The notes beneath the pieces were generated by a model. That model had not been told where the DNA came from. It searched no databases and saw nothing but the letters and a program-made list of their open reading frames with translations. 64,000 nucleotides of DNA from JAAUTS01 sp034440395 (GTDB lineage Bacteria > Verrucomicrobiota > Verrucomicrobiia > Methylacidiphilales > JAAUTS01). The stretch covers positions 1 through 64,000 of the forward strand of contig JAWXBW010000048.1 in assembly GCA_034440395.1 (NCBI GenBank), read 5' to 3'. Positions 33,334-41,768 of this stretch are shown piece after piece; the stretch's first letter is position 1, and every line of letters begins with the position of its first letter. Position numbers and translations under genes: made by a program.

Positions 33334-33873
33334 TCAAATTTGAAAATCTGAAAAAGGGATGAAATTTCTTAAAACTTCACTTGTTGTTTTAGCTTTTGAG
33401 GTCGAACTGCCTTTTACGGAGGTAGAGCCTCTCTGATTTTTTTGATGCTGCGTGGCGACATCTAGCACATGGCCTAGGGTGTAACGGTCTAGAATGTTAG
33501 CGACTGCGTTACGTACGTCCAGCATGAGCATGCGTAGCCCGCAGGTCGCCTCGTCTGGGCAGGAGCATTTTTCGTACTGCGTTTGACTTACACAGCCTAA
33601 AGGGGCGAGGGGGCCGTCGACTAAACGCACGATGGCGCCCATGGAAATAGTTTCTGGTGTTTTAGCTAGGTAATAGCCGCCATATTTTCCACGTTTTGCC
33701 TGGATATAGCTGGCTTCGCGGAGTTGCAGGAAAATTTGCTCTAGAAAACCTTTAGGAATATTTTCACGTTCGCACAAAGCATTTAATTGCAAAAGCTCTT
33801 GGCCTGAGCGGTGAGCTAGTCCTAGGGAAATGAGTGCACGTAAGGCATATTCACCACGTTTAGAAAGTTTCAT
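33334..33873 (-). CDS. Rrf2-family transcriptional regulator
   Basis: 179 residues. The winged-helix start MKLSKRGEYALRALISLGLA, recognition region IPKGFLEQIFLQLREASYIQAKRGKYGGYYLA and IVRLVDGPLAPLGC define the Rrf2 family (IscR, CymR, NsrR). Cysteines C94, C103, C105 and C111 lie in the region where IscR and NsrR bind their Fe-S cluster, so an Fe-S sensor is possible. It sits just upstream of the sulfate operon on the same strand, so control of that operon is plausible. Confidence 0.85.
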   Translation of the reverse strand: MKLSKRGEYALRALISLGLAHRSGQELLQLNALCERENIPKGFLEQIFLQLREASYIQAKRGKYGGYYLAKTPETISMGAIVRLVDGPLAPLGCVSQTQYEKCSCPDEATCGLRMLMLDVRNAVANILDRYTLGHVLDVATQHQKNQRGSTSVKGSSTSKAKTTSEVLRNFIPFSDFQI

Positions 33874-34041
33874 GTTAGCTTAAAAATGTAGTTTAAGCAG
33901 ACAACACCTCTCACGACAAGTCTAGCCACTCATCTATAATTCTAGGTTTTCCGTAAGAACTAGTCTTCTTGAGTTCTATATTGTAACCAACACTTAACTT
34001 AATTGCTGCTGAGTTTGATCGATTAGCGGGCTTAACGATCC

Positions 34042-35130
34042 CTATTCGATATGAGGTAAATTTATAACGAAGGAAGTTAATCCCTTCTTGCTTTGATAGT
34101 GAATCTTTCCGCCATGAGAGAGAACTATTTCTCTGCATATACTGAGCCCCAAGCCGTTGCCTCCAGTCTCGGACGACCGGCTTGGATCAGCTCGGTAAAA
34201 GCGTTCAAAAATACGGGAACGGTGTGCTTCTGGTATACTTGAACCAGTGTTGGAAATGATAATGGAAACCTCTCTAGGATCGCCCTGTAAAGTCATCTCC
34301 ACAGTTCCCTCTAGGAGATTGTATTTAATGGCATTATCAAGAAGATTCAACAGGGCTTGCCTCAATAAAAGCTCATCACCTTGAAGCTTTAAACCGGGAG
34401 CAATCTGTCCTTTGACGCTGATCCTGCGAGCCGAAGCCAATATTTCTGCGTCCTCCAGAAGTTCTGAGCAGAGACTGCTGATATCAACGGATTTCCTATC
34501 TATTAACAACTGTCCAGCATCAGCCCGAGCCAGAAAGAGGAGCCTAGTAGTGATGGCGGTGATTCTGTGGGTCTGCTCCAGAACGTTTTCCAAAACCGTG
34601 CGATCGACCGTCTCATTCTTCAGAGCTGCTTCGAGTTCAGCTCTCATGATGGTCAATGGAGTTTTGAGTTCGTGGGAAGCATCCGCACTAAACCGGCTGC
34701 TTTGTAAGAAACTTTTTTCCAGTCGTTCGATGAGGTTGTTGAGAACCACCGCCAATTCACCCACTTCATCCTTAGACATGGGAACGGGCAAGCGCTTGCT
34801 TAAAGCTTTGGCATGGATTTGTTGAGCCGAAGTTGTCATGTCACGTAAAGGTTGCAGCACTCTCCTAGAAAGGATCCAAACACCCACCGCAGCTAGCAAA
34901 ACTGCCACTGGCAATGATATGGCGTAACTGGCGATAAGATCTCCCAGTAAATCGTGAGCCTCCGCTTCGTAGTCTTCTTTGGTCAGTGGTTTTTGCTTGA
35001 GCTGGTCAATGGCTTCCAGCTTTTCGTGGTAAAGGTTAAATGCGGAAAGGGCACCGAAAACGATTAGGGTTCCCGTCATCAGCAGAGAAATCCAAACCGT
35101 CAACTTGGCTTGAAGTGTCCAGATCCTCAC
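34042..35130 (-). CDS. Membrane sensor histidine kinase
   Basis: 362 residues: two membrane segments (about 12-28 and 67-87) flanking a short periplasmic loop, a HAMP linker (VLQPLRDMTTSAQQIHAKAL), HisKA with the phospho-acceptor His in ASHELKTPLTIM, and HATPase with NLLDNAIKYN and GGNGLGLSICREI. The layout matches PmrB/QseC/CusS-type sensors. It overlaps its response regulator by four bases and lies downstream of an ArnT-like enzyme. Confidence 0.93.
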   Translation of the reverse strand: MRIWTLQAKLTVWISLLMTGTLIVFGALSAFNLYHEKLEAIDQLKQKPLTKEDYEAEAHDLLGDLIASYAISLPVAVLLAAVGVWILSRRVLQPLRDMTTSAQQIHAKALSKRLPVPMSKDEVGELAVVLNNLIERLEKSFLQSSRFSADASHELKTPLTIMRAELEAALKNETVDRTVLENVLEQTHRITAITTRLLFLARADAGQLLIDRKSVDISSLCSELLEDAEILASARRISVKGQIAPGLKLQGDELLLRQALLNLLDNAIKYNLLEGTVEMTLQGDPREVSIIISNTGSSIPEAHRSRIFERFYRADPSRSSETGGNGLGLSICREIVLSHGGKIHYQSKKGLTSFVINLPHIE

Positions 35131-35801
35131 GCGGCGCCGCTCATTCTATATCCGATTCCACGAACTGTCTGAATCAACTGCAGAGATTCCCCATCGTCAA
35201 TCTTCCGGCGTAATCGCTGAATATAGACATCGATCAGGTTTGTTCCTGGATCAAACTGATAATCCCACACATGCTCGCAGATCTGTGTCCGGGTAAAAAC
35301 ACGCCCTGGAGATCGAACTAAATATTCTAACAAAGAGAACTCCCTCGTTGTCAGCTCTATTTTCCTGTTGCCACGACAAACAGTTCTTTTTGCTGTATCC
35401 AACACAAGATCTTCAATTTTGTAGAGATTTAGGCTTTCCCCGCTGCCGCGGCGTATGAGGGCTCTGATGCGGGCAGCCAGCTCATCCACGGAAAAAGGCT
35501 TAGTCATGTAATCATCCGCTCCAAGATTGAGCCCTTCTACACACTCATTGATTCCGCTCCGAGCGGTTAGAAATATCAAGGGAACACGGTTTCCTTTATC
35601 CCGCGCCTGTCTCAAAATACTGAGTCCGTCCCTGCCAGGAAGCATGACATCCAGAACCACTGCATCAAAAGGAGTTGATAGGATGGCCTGCAGTGCCTCG
35701 TCTCCGTTATGTAAAACATCCACTACAAAACCATTTTCCCGCAATCCTTTTCGGATCAGCTGGGCTAGGCGCTTTTCATCTTCAACAACTAAAATTCTCA
35801 T
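35127..35801 (-). CDS. OmpR/PhoB-type response regulator
   Basis: 224 residues from the ATG at 35801, which begins directly at MRILVVEDEKRLA, the normal family start; the longer upstream frame is not needed and would be cut by the promoter at 35860-35888. The receiver domain has the acidic pair in VEDE, phospho-acceptor Asp in VVLDVMLPGRDG and Lys in TKPFSVDEL. The winged helix ends with TRTQICEHVWDYQFDPGTNLIDVYIQRLRRKI. Cognate kinase overlaps by four bases. Confidence 0.95.
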   Translation of the reverse strand: MRILVVEDEKRLAQLIRKGLRENGFVVDVLHNGDEALQAILSTPFDAVVLDVMLPGRDGLSILRQARDKGNRVPLIFLTARSGINECVEGLNLGADDYMTKPFSVDELAARIRALIRRGSGESLNLYKIEDLVLDTAKRTVCRGNRKIELTTREFSLLEYLVRSPGRVFTRTQICEHVWDYQFDPGTNLIDVYIQRLRRKIDDGESLQLIQTVRGIGYRMSGAA

Positions 35802-35859
35802 GGGACAGGGAGCATCTTGATCTGGTAGTGGATCACGGACTGAAATTTCATCAATAATC

Positions 35860-35888
35860 ATTATATTGTTTTTAAAAAAATGTAACAA
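35860..35888 (-). promoter_or_regulatory. Internal promoter for the response regulator-kinase pair
   Basis: On the minus strand TTGTTA (35883-35888) and a perfect TATAAT (35860-35865) are spaced by 17 AT-rich bases. This sits just after the stop codon of the glycosyltransferase gene, giving a ~50-base leader to the ATG at 35801. Confidence 0.7.
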
Positions 35889-35892
35889 TCCT

Positions 35893-38130
35893 TCAGTTGA
35901 CGGCAGATTTGATCAAGGGTGCTATTAGAACGAAAGCTCCCGCTCGCTTCAAAATCTTCCATTCTGAATCAGGAAAGTACTGCACAAAATCCTGATATAG
36001 AATGACTCCGAACGTATTAGGCTTATGCGCCATGCTTTTCTGAAGTTTTTCGGGAGAATCATAGAGACGGGTCTGCTGTTCAGGCTCAGTCTCTAGAACT
36101 AAGTCAGCTTCAGGACTTGTCATAGCTACCTTACCTCCTAGGTAAAACTCGAGTCCATGCGCCCTGATTCCCGAGGCAAAAACTGTAGGTTTGGATTTTC
36201 CGGTTTGACTTTGGATATGTTCGGCCAAGCTCCGAATCGAAGCCTGACGGCCAAAATAATCGTTCCACTGTTCCGCCTGGCTTGCGGCCAGTAGGAGGAA
36301 GAGAATACTGGAAGCTCCAACAACATAAAGTGTGCGTAACCTATATCCCTGCCTCTTCCAGTAGATGGCCAAGCCAAGGGCAAAAGCCGGAAAAAGAGGA
36401 AGAAGATAGGTTAGGAGTTTGGAACCACTAAGGGAAAGAATGATAAACGGAGGAAGGATCCATCCCATCAAGAGCCAGTGATTGACGTTTAAAGGAAGCG
36501 GAAGTCTCGCCCTCTCCCAAAAGCGTTTCATCATGGAGGGGACAAAAAAGACCCAAGGTAAAAATCCTCCCACAAAGACCGGAATGAAATACCAAAAAGG
36601 TTTTGACCTCCCATGAACGTTGCTGCCGAATCTTTGAATAAATTCGTAACCAACAAAGTAGTCCAAGAGTTGAGGATAGCTTCTAATCATTATAACAAAC
36701 CACGAGATGCTGATAATCAGAGTGAGGATTAATCCCTTGATCCAAGGAATGGAAAATCTACTTCCGTTTTTGTCACTCCCGACTTGCAGGGCAAGAGCAA
36801 CGGATGCGGGAACTATCCAAGCCATGGGACCCTTGGTTAAAAAACCTAGGCCCATCGCAATAAAAAATCCCATAAACCATAACCATGTTCCCTCCCGTGA
36901 TTTCATCGCCTTCACGAGAAAGGCAATGGAGCTCACGATGAAAAAGGACATCAGCATGTCGGGCGTAAGAAAACGGGCTAAGGCAAAAAATAGGATTGAA
37001 GAGGAAAGGATAACGATACTGGGAAGCACGAGGGATCTTCCAAACATCATGGAGGCAATCCAGGCAGTCATAGCCAGTATTCCAAAGGCAGCAAACGTTG
37101 AAGGAAGGCGAGCCCCTACTTCATTGAAGCCGAAAATTTTGAGGGATGCCGCAGTTGCCCAGTAAATTATCGGCGGCTTTTGGAAATGAGGCAAGCCATT
37201 CAGTTTAGGTGTCATCCACTCGCCTGAAACTAACATTTCCCTTCCTATTTCCGCATAGCGTCCTTCGTCGGGTTCGTTCAAACCCCGTGTTCCGAGAAAA
37301 GCAAAAAAAGGCAGAATAAGAACACAGACCACCAAGAATTTTTTCCAAGCTGATGACTTAGACGTCAGCTTGGTCGGAGCGGCAACTGCTGGAACCACCC
37401 CATGCCGCGTGAGGCATCTCCTATTGATGAACCACCACATACCGACCATATCTACCAGTGGACGCCATGACATGACCATAAGGCCGTAGTTGGACTTCCC
37501 TTTTAAACGGGGGCGATGATTGACGGCATGTTGAACAACGCAAAAGCCTGCCGCAACGGCCAAAGCCGGCATAAAAGAATAGAGAGTTTTCAAAGGAATG
37601 AATGACTCTGAGACCTCCCTCTTTAATACCTTGATGGCACATCCTGTATCTTGGACTCCATCTCCCAAAAATCTTGATCGGATCGCATTTGCGAAACGAG
37701 ACATCGTCCTTCTAAGAAGCGAGTCCTTTCTGTTAGCCCTCACCCCGATTGCCATATCCGCCTGTTGATTCTTCTGTAAGGCAATTAGCGTTGGAATGTC
37801 TGCTGGGTCATTTTGCCCGTCTCCGTCGAGTATGATAAAGATTTCGCCAAGAGCCTTTTTCATTCCAAAATACAGCGCTGAAGATTGTCCGCTATTTTGC
37901 TCAAACTGGAAAACACGGCATTCTGGCCAAGAGCTCGCTTTCTCCAAAAGTAGAGCCTGCGTTTGATCCTTGCTTTCATCGTCCACCAAAAGGATTTCGT
38001 AAGGAGCTCCTAGGGAATCCATCACTTGCCTAAGTTCAGACAAGAGCGTGGAAAGATTTTCGGCTTCGTTATAAAATGGAATGATTACGGAATAGTAAAC
38101 TGGGAGGGTCTGGAAAAGTGGATTGGACAT
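35893..38130 (-). CDS. Fused GT2 (ArnC-like) and ArnT-like glycosyltransferase
   Basis: 745 residues from the ATG at 38130 (a TTG 14 codons earlier is possible). N-terminal ~260 residues are a GT2 polyprenyl-phosphate glycosyltransferase: SVIIPFYNEAENLS, LLVDDESKDQT, LDGDGQNDP. The rest is a multi-pass ArnT/PMT-type enzyme with RGLNEPDEGRYAEIGREML and HFQKPPIIYW. In E. coli these are separate ArnC and ArnT proteins that load and transfer a sugar from undecaprenyl phosphate to lipid A. Here one chain could do both. A two-component system follows on the same strand. The sugar is unknown. Confidence 0.88.
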   Translation of the reverse strand: MSNPLFQTLPVYYSVIIPFYNEAENLSTLLSELRQVMDSLGAPYEILLVDDESKDQTQALLLEKASSWPECRVFQFEQNSGQSSALYFGMKKALGEIFIILDGDGQNDPADIPTLIALQKNQQADMAIGVRANRKDSLLRRTMSRFANAIRSRFLGDGVQDTGCAIKVLKREVSESFIPLKTLYSFMPALAVAAGFCVVQHAVNHRPRLKGKSNYGLMVMSWRPLVDMVGMWWFINRRCLTRHGVVPAVAAPTKLTSKSSAWKKFLVVCVLILPFFAFLGTRGLNEPDEGRYAEIGREMLVSGEWMTPKLNGLPHFQKPPIIYWATAASLKIFGFNEVGARLPSTFAAFGILAMTAWIASMMFGRSLVLPSIVILSSSILFFALARFLTPDMLMSFFIVSSIAFLVKAMKSREGTWLWFMGFFIAMGLGFLTKGPMAWIVPASVALALQVGSDKNGSRFSIPWIKGLILTLIISISWFVIMIRSYPQLLDYFVGYEFIQRFGSNVHGRSKPFWYFIPVFVGGFLPWVFFVPSMMKRFWERARLPLPLNVNHWLLMGWILPPFIILSLSGSKLLTYLLPLFPAFALGLAIYWKRQGYRLRTLYVVGASSILFLLLAASQAEQWNDYFGRQASIRSLAEHIQSQTGKSKPTVFASGIRAHGLEFYLGGKVAMTSPEADLVLETEPEQQTRLYDSPEKLQKSMAHKPNTFGVILYQDFVQYFPDSEWKILKRAGAFVLIAPLIKSAVN

Positions 38131-38331
38131 GATGTTCTCAATAAAAAATATAGCCCACCCTCCTTTCCCCAACCCTCTTCCCTAGATGACAGTTTGTTCA
38201 TGTTGGAGACGATTTACCCTGCGAATTATCTTTAGTAGGTTATAGGCGGTGGAACGCACCTATTTTGTCTAATACCCTGAGAGGTAATGACTAGACTCCT
38301 TGAACTCTTTGTTCAAACTGGATGCTAACTT

Positions 38332-39477
38332 ATGCGTATAACTTTGATCACAGGCTTTCTTGGTGCGGGAAAGACAACGCTGCTTAAAAGACTTCTACGC
38401 GAAATATCTCCTGAAAAAAGTATTGGTGTCATTATTAACGACTTAAGTGAGTTAGATGTGGACGGCGAATTAGTTGGGTTAAGTCAGCGCGTTTCAGAAA
38501 AAGAGGGAACTCTTATCAGCCTTTCGTCAGGTTCTATTTCGGACAAAAGACGCCTAGAGTTCATTGAGGCTCTGGAGGTTATGGAAAAACAAAACCTAGA
38601 GCATCTCATCATAGAAACCTCTGGAGGGTCTCTGCCTGACACAATCATTGAGGAACTTCAATCACGCCCTGCTTGCACACTCCATACCGTGCTCGTTATG
38701 GTGGATGCTCGCGCACTTTACTGCGATTACGCGTGCGGAGAAGCTCTGCTAAAGAGGACAACTGACGGGGAAATACCTTCGGGACTTTTTTCAACAGAAC
38801 ATCTGCTACTTGCTCAACTTCGTTCCGCCAGCGTCATAGCACTCTCTAAAATTGATCTCATTCCCGAACTAGAGTTACCAGCGCTTCTCCGAGCACTTCA
38901 AAAAATTAATCCTACCGCTCAGTTGACGGCTTGCGTGTTCGGTAAGATTGATTCTAAAGTATTTTTTGATTCCGCTCCCTATGTGTCAGTTAAAAAATTA
39001 CCTAGTCAGGTTCTGACCACGATAGAAGATTACGATATGGGAACGACGGTGCTGCGTGAGCCTAGGCCTCTCCATCCAGAACGGTTCTATCATCATTATT
39101 CGCAAAATCTGGGCTTGGGGATTTTCCGTAGTAAAGGCTTTATCTGGATGGCTAGCCGTCCCGATCAGGTTTTGCTATGGAATCAGGCAGGGGGCGCTAT
39201 GGGACTAGAATTACTTGCGTTGTGGAGAATTGCTATTCTTAAAGAAGGTAAACTATTACCTGAAGAGCTGGCAGAGCTAAAAAAACAATTAGCACACAGC
39301 CACCCGCTTTTCGGAGATAGAAATAATGAACTCACCGTGATCGGTCAGGCGCGGGATCGACGCATATTTTGTGAGGGTTTACAGAGTTGCTTCTGCACGG
39401 ACAGCGAAGTAGAGCACTGGCAACGTGGTGGCAGCTTTAAAGATCCTTGGCCTAAAAATTTGAAAACGATTTTCTAA
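38332..39477 (+). CDS. CobW/COG0523-like GTPase with altered metal motif
   Basis: 381 residues. Walker A GFLGAGKTTLL (8-18), IETSGGSLPDTI (Walker B/switch region), ALSKIDLI (guanine-specificity NKxD-like) and the C-terminal CobW domain (RPLHPERFYHHYS, FIWMASRP). COG0523 proteins are GTP-driven metal chaperones with a conserved GCICC. Here that segment reads SSGSISD (about residues 65-71): both cysteine positions are Ser and the last is Asp. Metal handling must therefore differ; a C-terminal CFC remains. Confidence 0.82.
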   Translation: MRITLITGFLGAGKTTLLKRLLREISPEKSIGVIINDLSELDVDGELVGLSQRVSEKEGTLISLSSGSISDKRRLEFIEALEVMEKQNLEHLIIETSGGSLPDTIIEELQSRPACTLHTVLVMVDARALYCDYACGEALLKRTTDGEIPSGLFSTEHLLLAQLRSASVIALSKIDLIPELELPALLRALQKINPTAQLTACVFGKIDSKVFFDSAPYVSVKKLPSQVLTTIEDYDMGTTVLREPRPLHPERFYHHYSQNLGLGIFRSKGFIWMASRPDQVLLWNQAGGAMGLELLALWRIAILKEGKLLPEELAELKKQLAHSHPLFGDRNNELTVIGQARDRRIFCEGLQSCFCTDSEVEHWQRGGSFKDPWPKNLKTIF

Positions 39478-39500
39478 TTACGGGATAATCAAAAATACTA

Positions 39501-40571
39501 TTAGCTAGGAATCAAAGGTTGCTGTTGGGTAACGCAGTGGATAGATCCGAGACCTGCGACTAAGGCGCTGCACTCAATCGGGATAATTTTACGATCAGGA
39601 AAGGCATCATTAAAAAGGGATAAAACGTGGGCTTCGTTCGGGGCGGAATAGACGGGAACCAAGACGATGTCATTGGCGATTAAGAAGTTAGCGTAGCTGG
39701 CGGGGGAACGACCAAAGGGACCTTCCACCCACTTGTCAGGCATGGGGAGTTCAATAATGGTGAAGGGGTTGCCATCTTGGTCACGCATGTCACGTAGTTT
39801 ACGTGCGTTGTTATCGAGGGGCAGAAAGTTAGGATCGGAATGATTATTTTCTACCACGGTGAAAATGGTGTTGGCATTAACAAAGCGGGTGATGTCATCC
39901 ACATGGCCGTCCGTATCGTCGCCCTCGATTCCTTCGTCCAGCCATAGGACATTCGTTACCCCTAGAAAGCGTTTCAGGTTGTTTTCGATTTGGGCTTGAG
40001 ATAGGTGGGGGTTGCGGTTTTTATTAAGTAAACATTGCTTAGTGGTTAGGACGCTGCCACGGCCATTGACGTCGATGGAGCCGCCTTCGAGCACGAAGTC
40101 GTGTTGAATCAGGGGCAGTTGTAAAAGGCGAGTGGCGTGTTGGGGAATGGCATCGTCATCAGAATAAGGCTCATATTTTTTTCCCCATGCGTTAAAGATG
40201 AAATCATGAGCGACAAGAGGTTGTGTGGGATGGTTAGGATTAGTGATGAAAATAGGGCCGGAGTCGCGCAACCACGAGTCGTTGTAAGGGATGTGGCAAA
40301 GTTGTACGTTGCGGCGCAGGCAGCCGTGCTCTTGCAGCTTTTCTTCCAGAGAGTCATTGGCCTCGCAATCTTGTAGAAGAACGTAAACTTTTTCGTGGTG
40401 GCTAAGAGCGGAGATCATTTGCAGGTAAACGTTGCGGGCTTGTTCGAGGTGCTCGGGCCAGGTTTCCAGATTAGCAGGCCAAGCCAGCCACGTGGCCGCA
40501 TGCGGTTCCCACTCAGCAGGCATACGATAACCTGTGAAATCAAAGGAGTCGGCTTGGGTGAGGGTGTTCAT
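39501..40571 (-). CDS. aguA: Agmatine deiminase
   Basis: 356 residues, full length. RMPAEWEPHAATWLAWP, NDSWLRDSGPIFI, FVLEGGSIDVNG and GDDTDGHVDDI are typical of the guanidine-modifying PAD-like family, and C346 in GLGSIHCVTQQQP is the catalytic Cys. It converts agmatine to N-carbamoylputrescine. The next step is encoded by the adjacent upstream gene on the same strand. Confidence 0.96.
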   Translation of the reverse strand: MNTLTQADSFDFTGYRMPAEWEPHAATWLAWPANLETWPEHLEQARNVYLQMISALSHHEKVYVLLQDCEANDSLEEKLQEHGCLRRNVQLCHIPYNDSWLRDSGPIFITNPNHPTQPLVAHDFIFNAWGKKYEPYSDDDAIPQHATRLLQLPLIQHDFVLEGGSIDVNGRGSVLTTKQCLLNKNRNPHLSQAQIENNLKRFLGVTNVLWLDEGIEGDDTDGHVDDITRFVNANTIFTVVENNHSDPNFLPLDNNARKLRDMRDQDGNPFTIIELPMPDKWVEGPFGRSPASYANFLIANDIVLVPVYSAPNEAHVLSLFNDAFPDRKIIPIECSALVAGLGSIHCVTQQQPLIPS

Positions 40572-40589
40572 GGCAGGATACAGTGCTTA

Positions 40590-41462
40590 TTAGTCGATGT
40601 AACGTTTAGTGATTTCTTCGTAGGAATCAATGCGGCGATCGCGCAAAAAGGGCCAATGCCGGCGAGTCGTATCCACTTCTTTTAAATCACAAGGAACGAT
40701 GAGAATTTCTTCCTTATCTTGAGATCCGAGCTGGAGGATTTCACCAAAGGGATCACAGACGAAGGAGCCGCCCCAGAAGTCGAGATGACCTTCGCTGCCG
40801 ACACGATTGGTGCTGGCAACAAAGACACCGTTAGCGATGGCGTGGCTGCGTTGGATGGTTTGCCACGCATCGGCCTGACACTTTTTTACTTCAGGTTTTT
40901 CCTCGTGTGCCCAGCCGATAGCGGTGGGATAGAAAAGGATGTCGGCACCTTTTAGCGCGGTGAGGCGGGCAGCTTCGGGATACCATTGATCCCAGCAGAT
41001 GAGAACGCCAATTTCGGAATAGCGAGTCTTGAAGGTTTTATAACCGAGATCGCCAGGGGTGAAGTAAAATTTTTCAAAGAAGGCAGGGTCTTCGGGGATG
41101 TGCATTTTACGGTAGATGCCAAGGAGGGATCCGTCGGCATCAATGACCGCGGCGGTGTTATGATAGAGGCCCTTTGCACGTTTCTCAAAAAGACTGGCGA
41201 TGATGACAACCTGATATTCCTTAGCCACACGGGCAAGAGCTTCCGTGCTCAGACCCGGGATACTTTCAGCGAGGTCGAACTGTTCAAATTCTTCGGTGCG
41301 ACAAAAATATTCTGTGCGAAAGAGTTCTTGCAGGCAGATAATTTTTGCACCTTTTTTTGCGGCTTCTTCGCAACGAGCGACGGCCTTAGCGAGATTACCA
41401 GAGGGGTCGGGGGTGCAAGAAAACTGAATGAGTCCGATGTTAACGATGGATGGTTTGCTCAT
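40590..41462 (-). CDS. aguB: N-carbamoylputrescine amidase
   Basis: 290 residues from the ATG at 41462 (MSKPSIVNIGLIQ is the conserved start; a codon five earlier is possible). Nitrilase-superfamily catalytic triad: E46 in CLQELFRTEYF, K119 in YRKMHIPED and C156 in LICWDQWYPEAAR. It makes putrescine from N-carbamoylputrescine. Gene order aguB-aguA, 18 bases apart, gives a complete agmatine-to-putrescine unit. Confidence 0.95.
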   Translation of the reverse strand: MSKPSIVNIGLIQFSCTPDPSGNLAKAVARCEEAAKKGAKIICLQELFRTEYFCRTEEFEQFDLAESIPGLSTEALARVAKEYQVVIIASLFEKRAKGLYHNTAAVIDADGSLLGIYRKMHIPEDPAFFEKFYFTPGDLGYKTFKTRYSEIGVLICWDQWYPEAARLTALKGADILFYPTAIGWAHEEKPEVKKCQADAWQTIQRSHAIANGVFVASTNRVGSEGHLDFWGGSFVCDPFGEILQLGSQDKEEILIVPCDLKEVDTTRRHWPFLRDRRIDSYEEITKRYID

Positions 41463-41477
41463 AGCTAGATGGTTCAC

Positions 41478-41768
41478 ATCTAAGAGCCGTTCGACAAGTC
41501 TAAAGGCAGTTTTTTGATTTATTGATTTGTACGAATTGACTTAATGCTCACAGTATCAATAGAAAGTAGTATACAAGATAAAATCACGACTGCGGTGAAC
41601 TGTGGCACCGCGCCCAGCGAGAAGCAGACCAATATCCAATGTTGCAAAAATCTTGATTGCCCGATCCGTAATTTTTCCTAACATATTGTTACTGGAGGAG
41701 CCTAAGCGTTAACGGGGTTAAGAGCCAAAGGTAGGAGGGTAAATCTTTAGAAAGAAAATTACAGTGTT
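41478..41768. other. Intergenic region without a recognised gene
   Basis: This ~290-base gap between divergent genes carries TTGACT at 41536-41541 (a possible -35 box, with ATAGAA 17 bases later) and a GCGGTG/CACCGC hairpin at 41592-41611. Parts of the minus strand read like protein for ~35 codons but contain stops and match nothing I know. I see no RNA gene. Confidence 0.5.

Noticed and set aside
33911..34138. Reading frame overlapping the end of the sensor kinase
   Set aside because: Shadow frame overlapping a complete kinase C-terminus; no family features.
41542..41700. Minus-strand protein-like stretch in the gap upstream of the pseudokinase gene
   Set aside because: Interrupted by stops and resembles no family I know; not enough to call a pseudogene.
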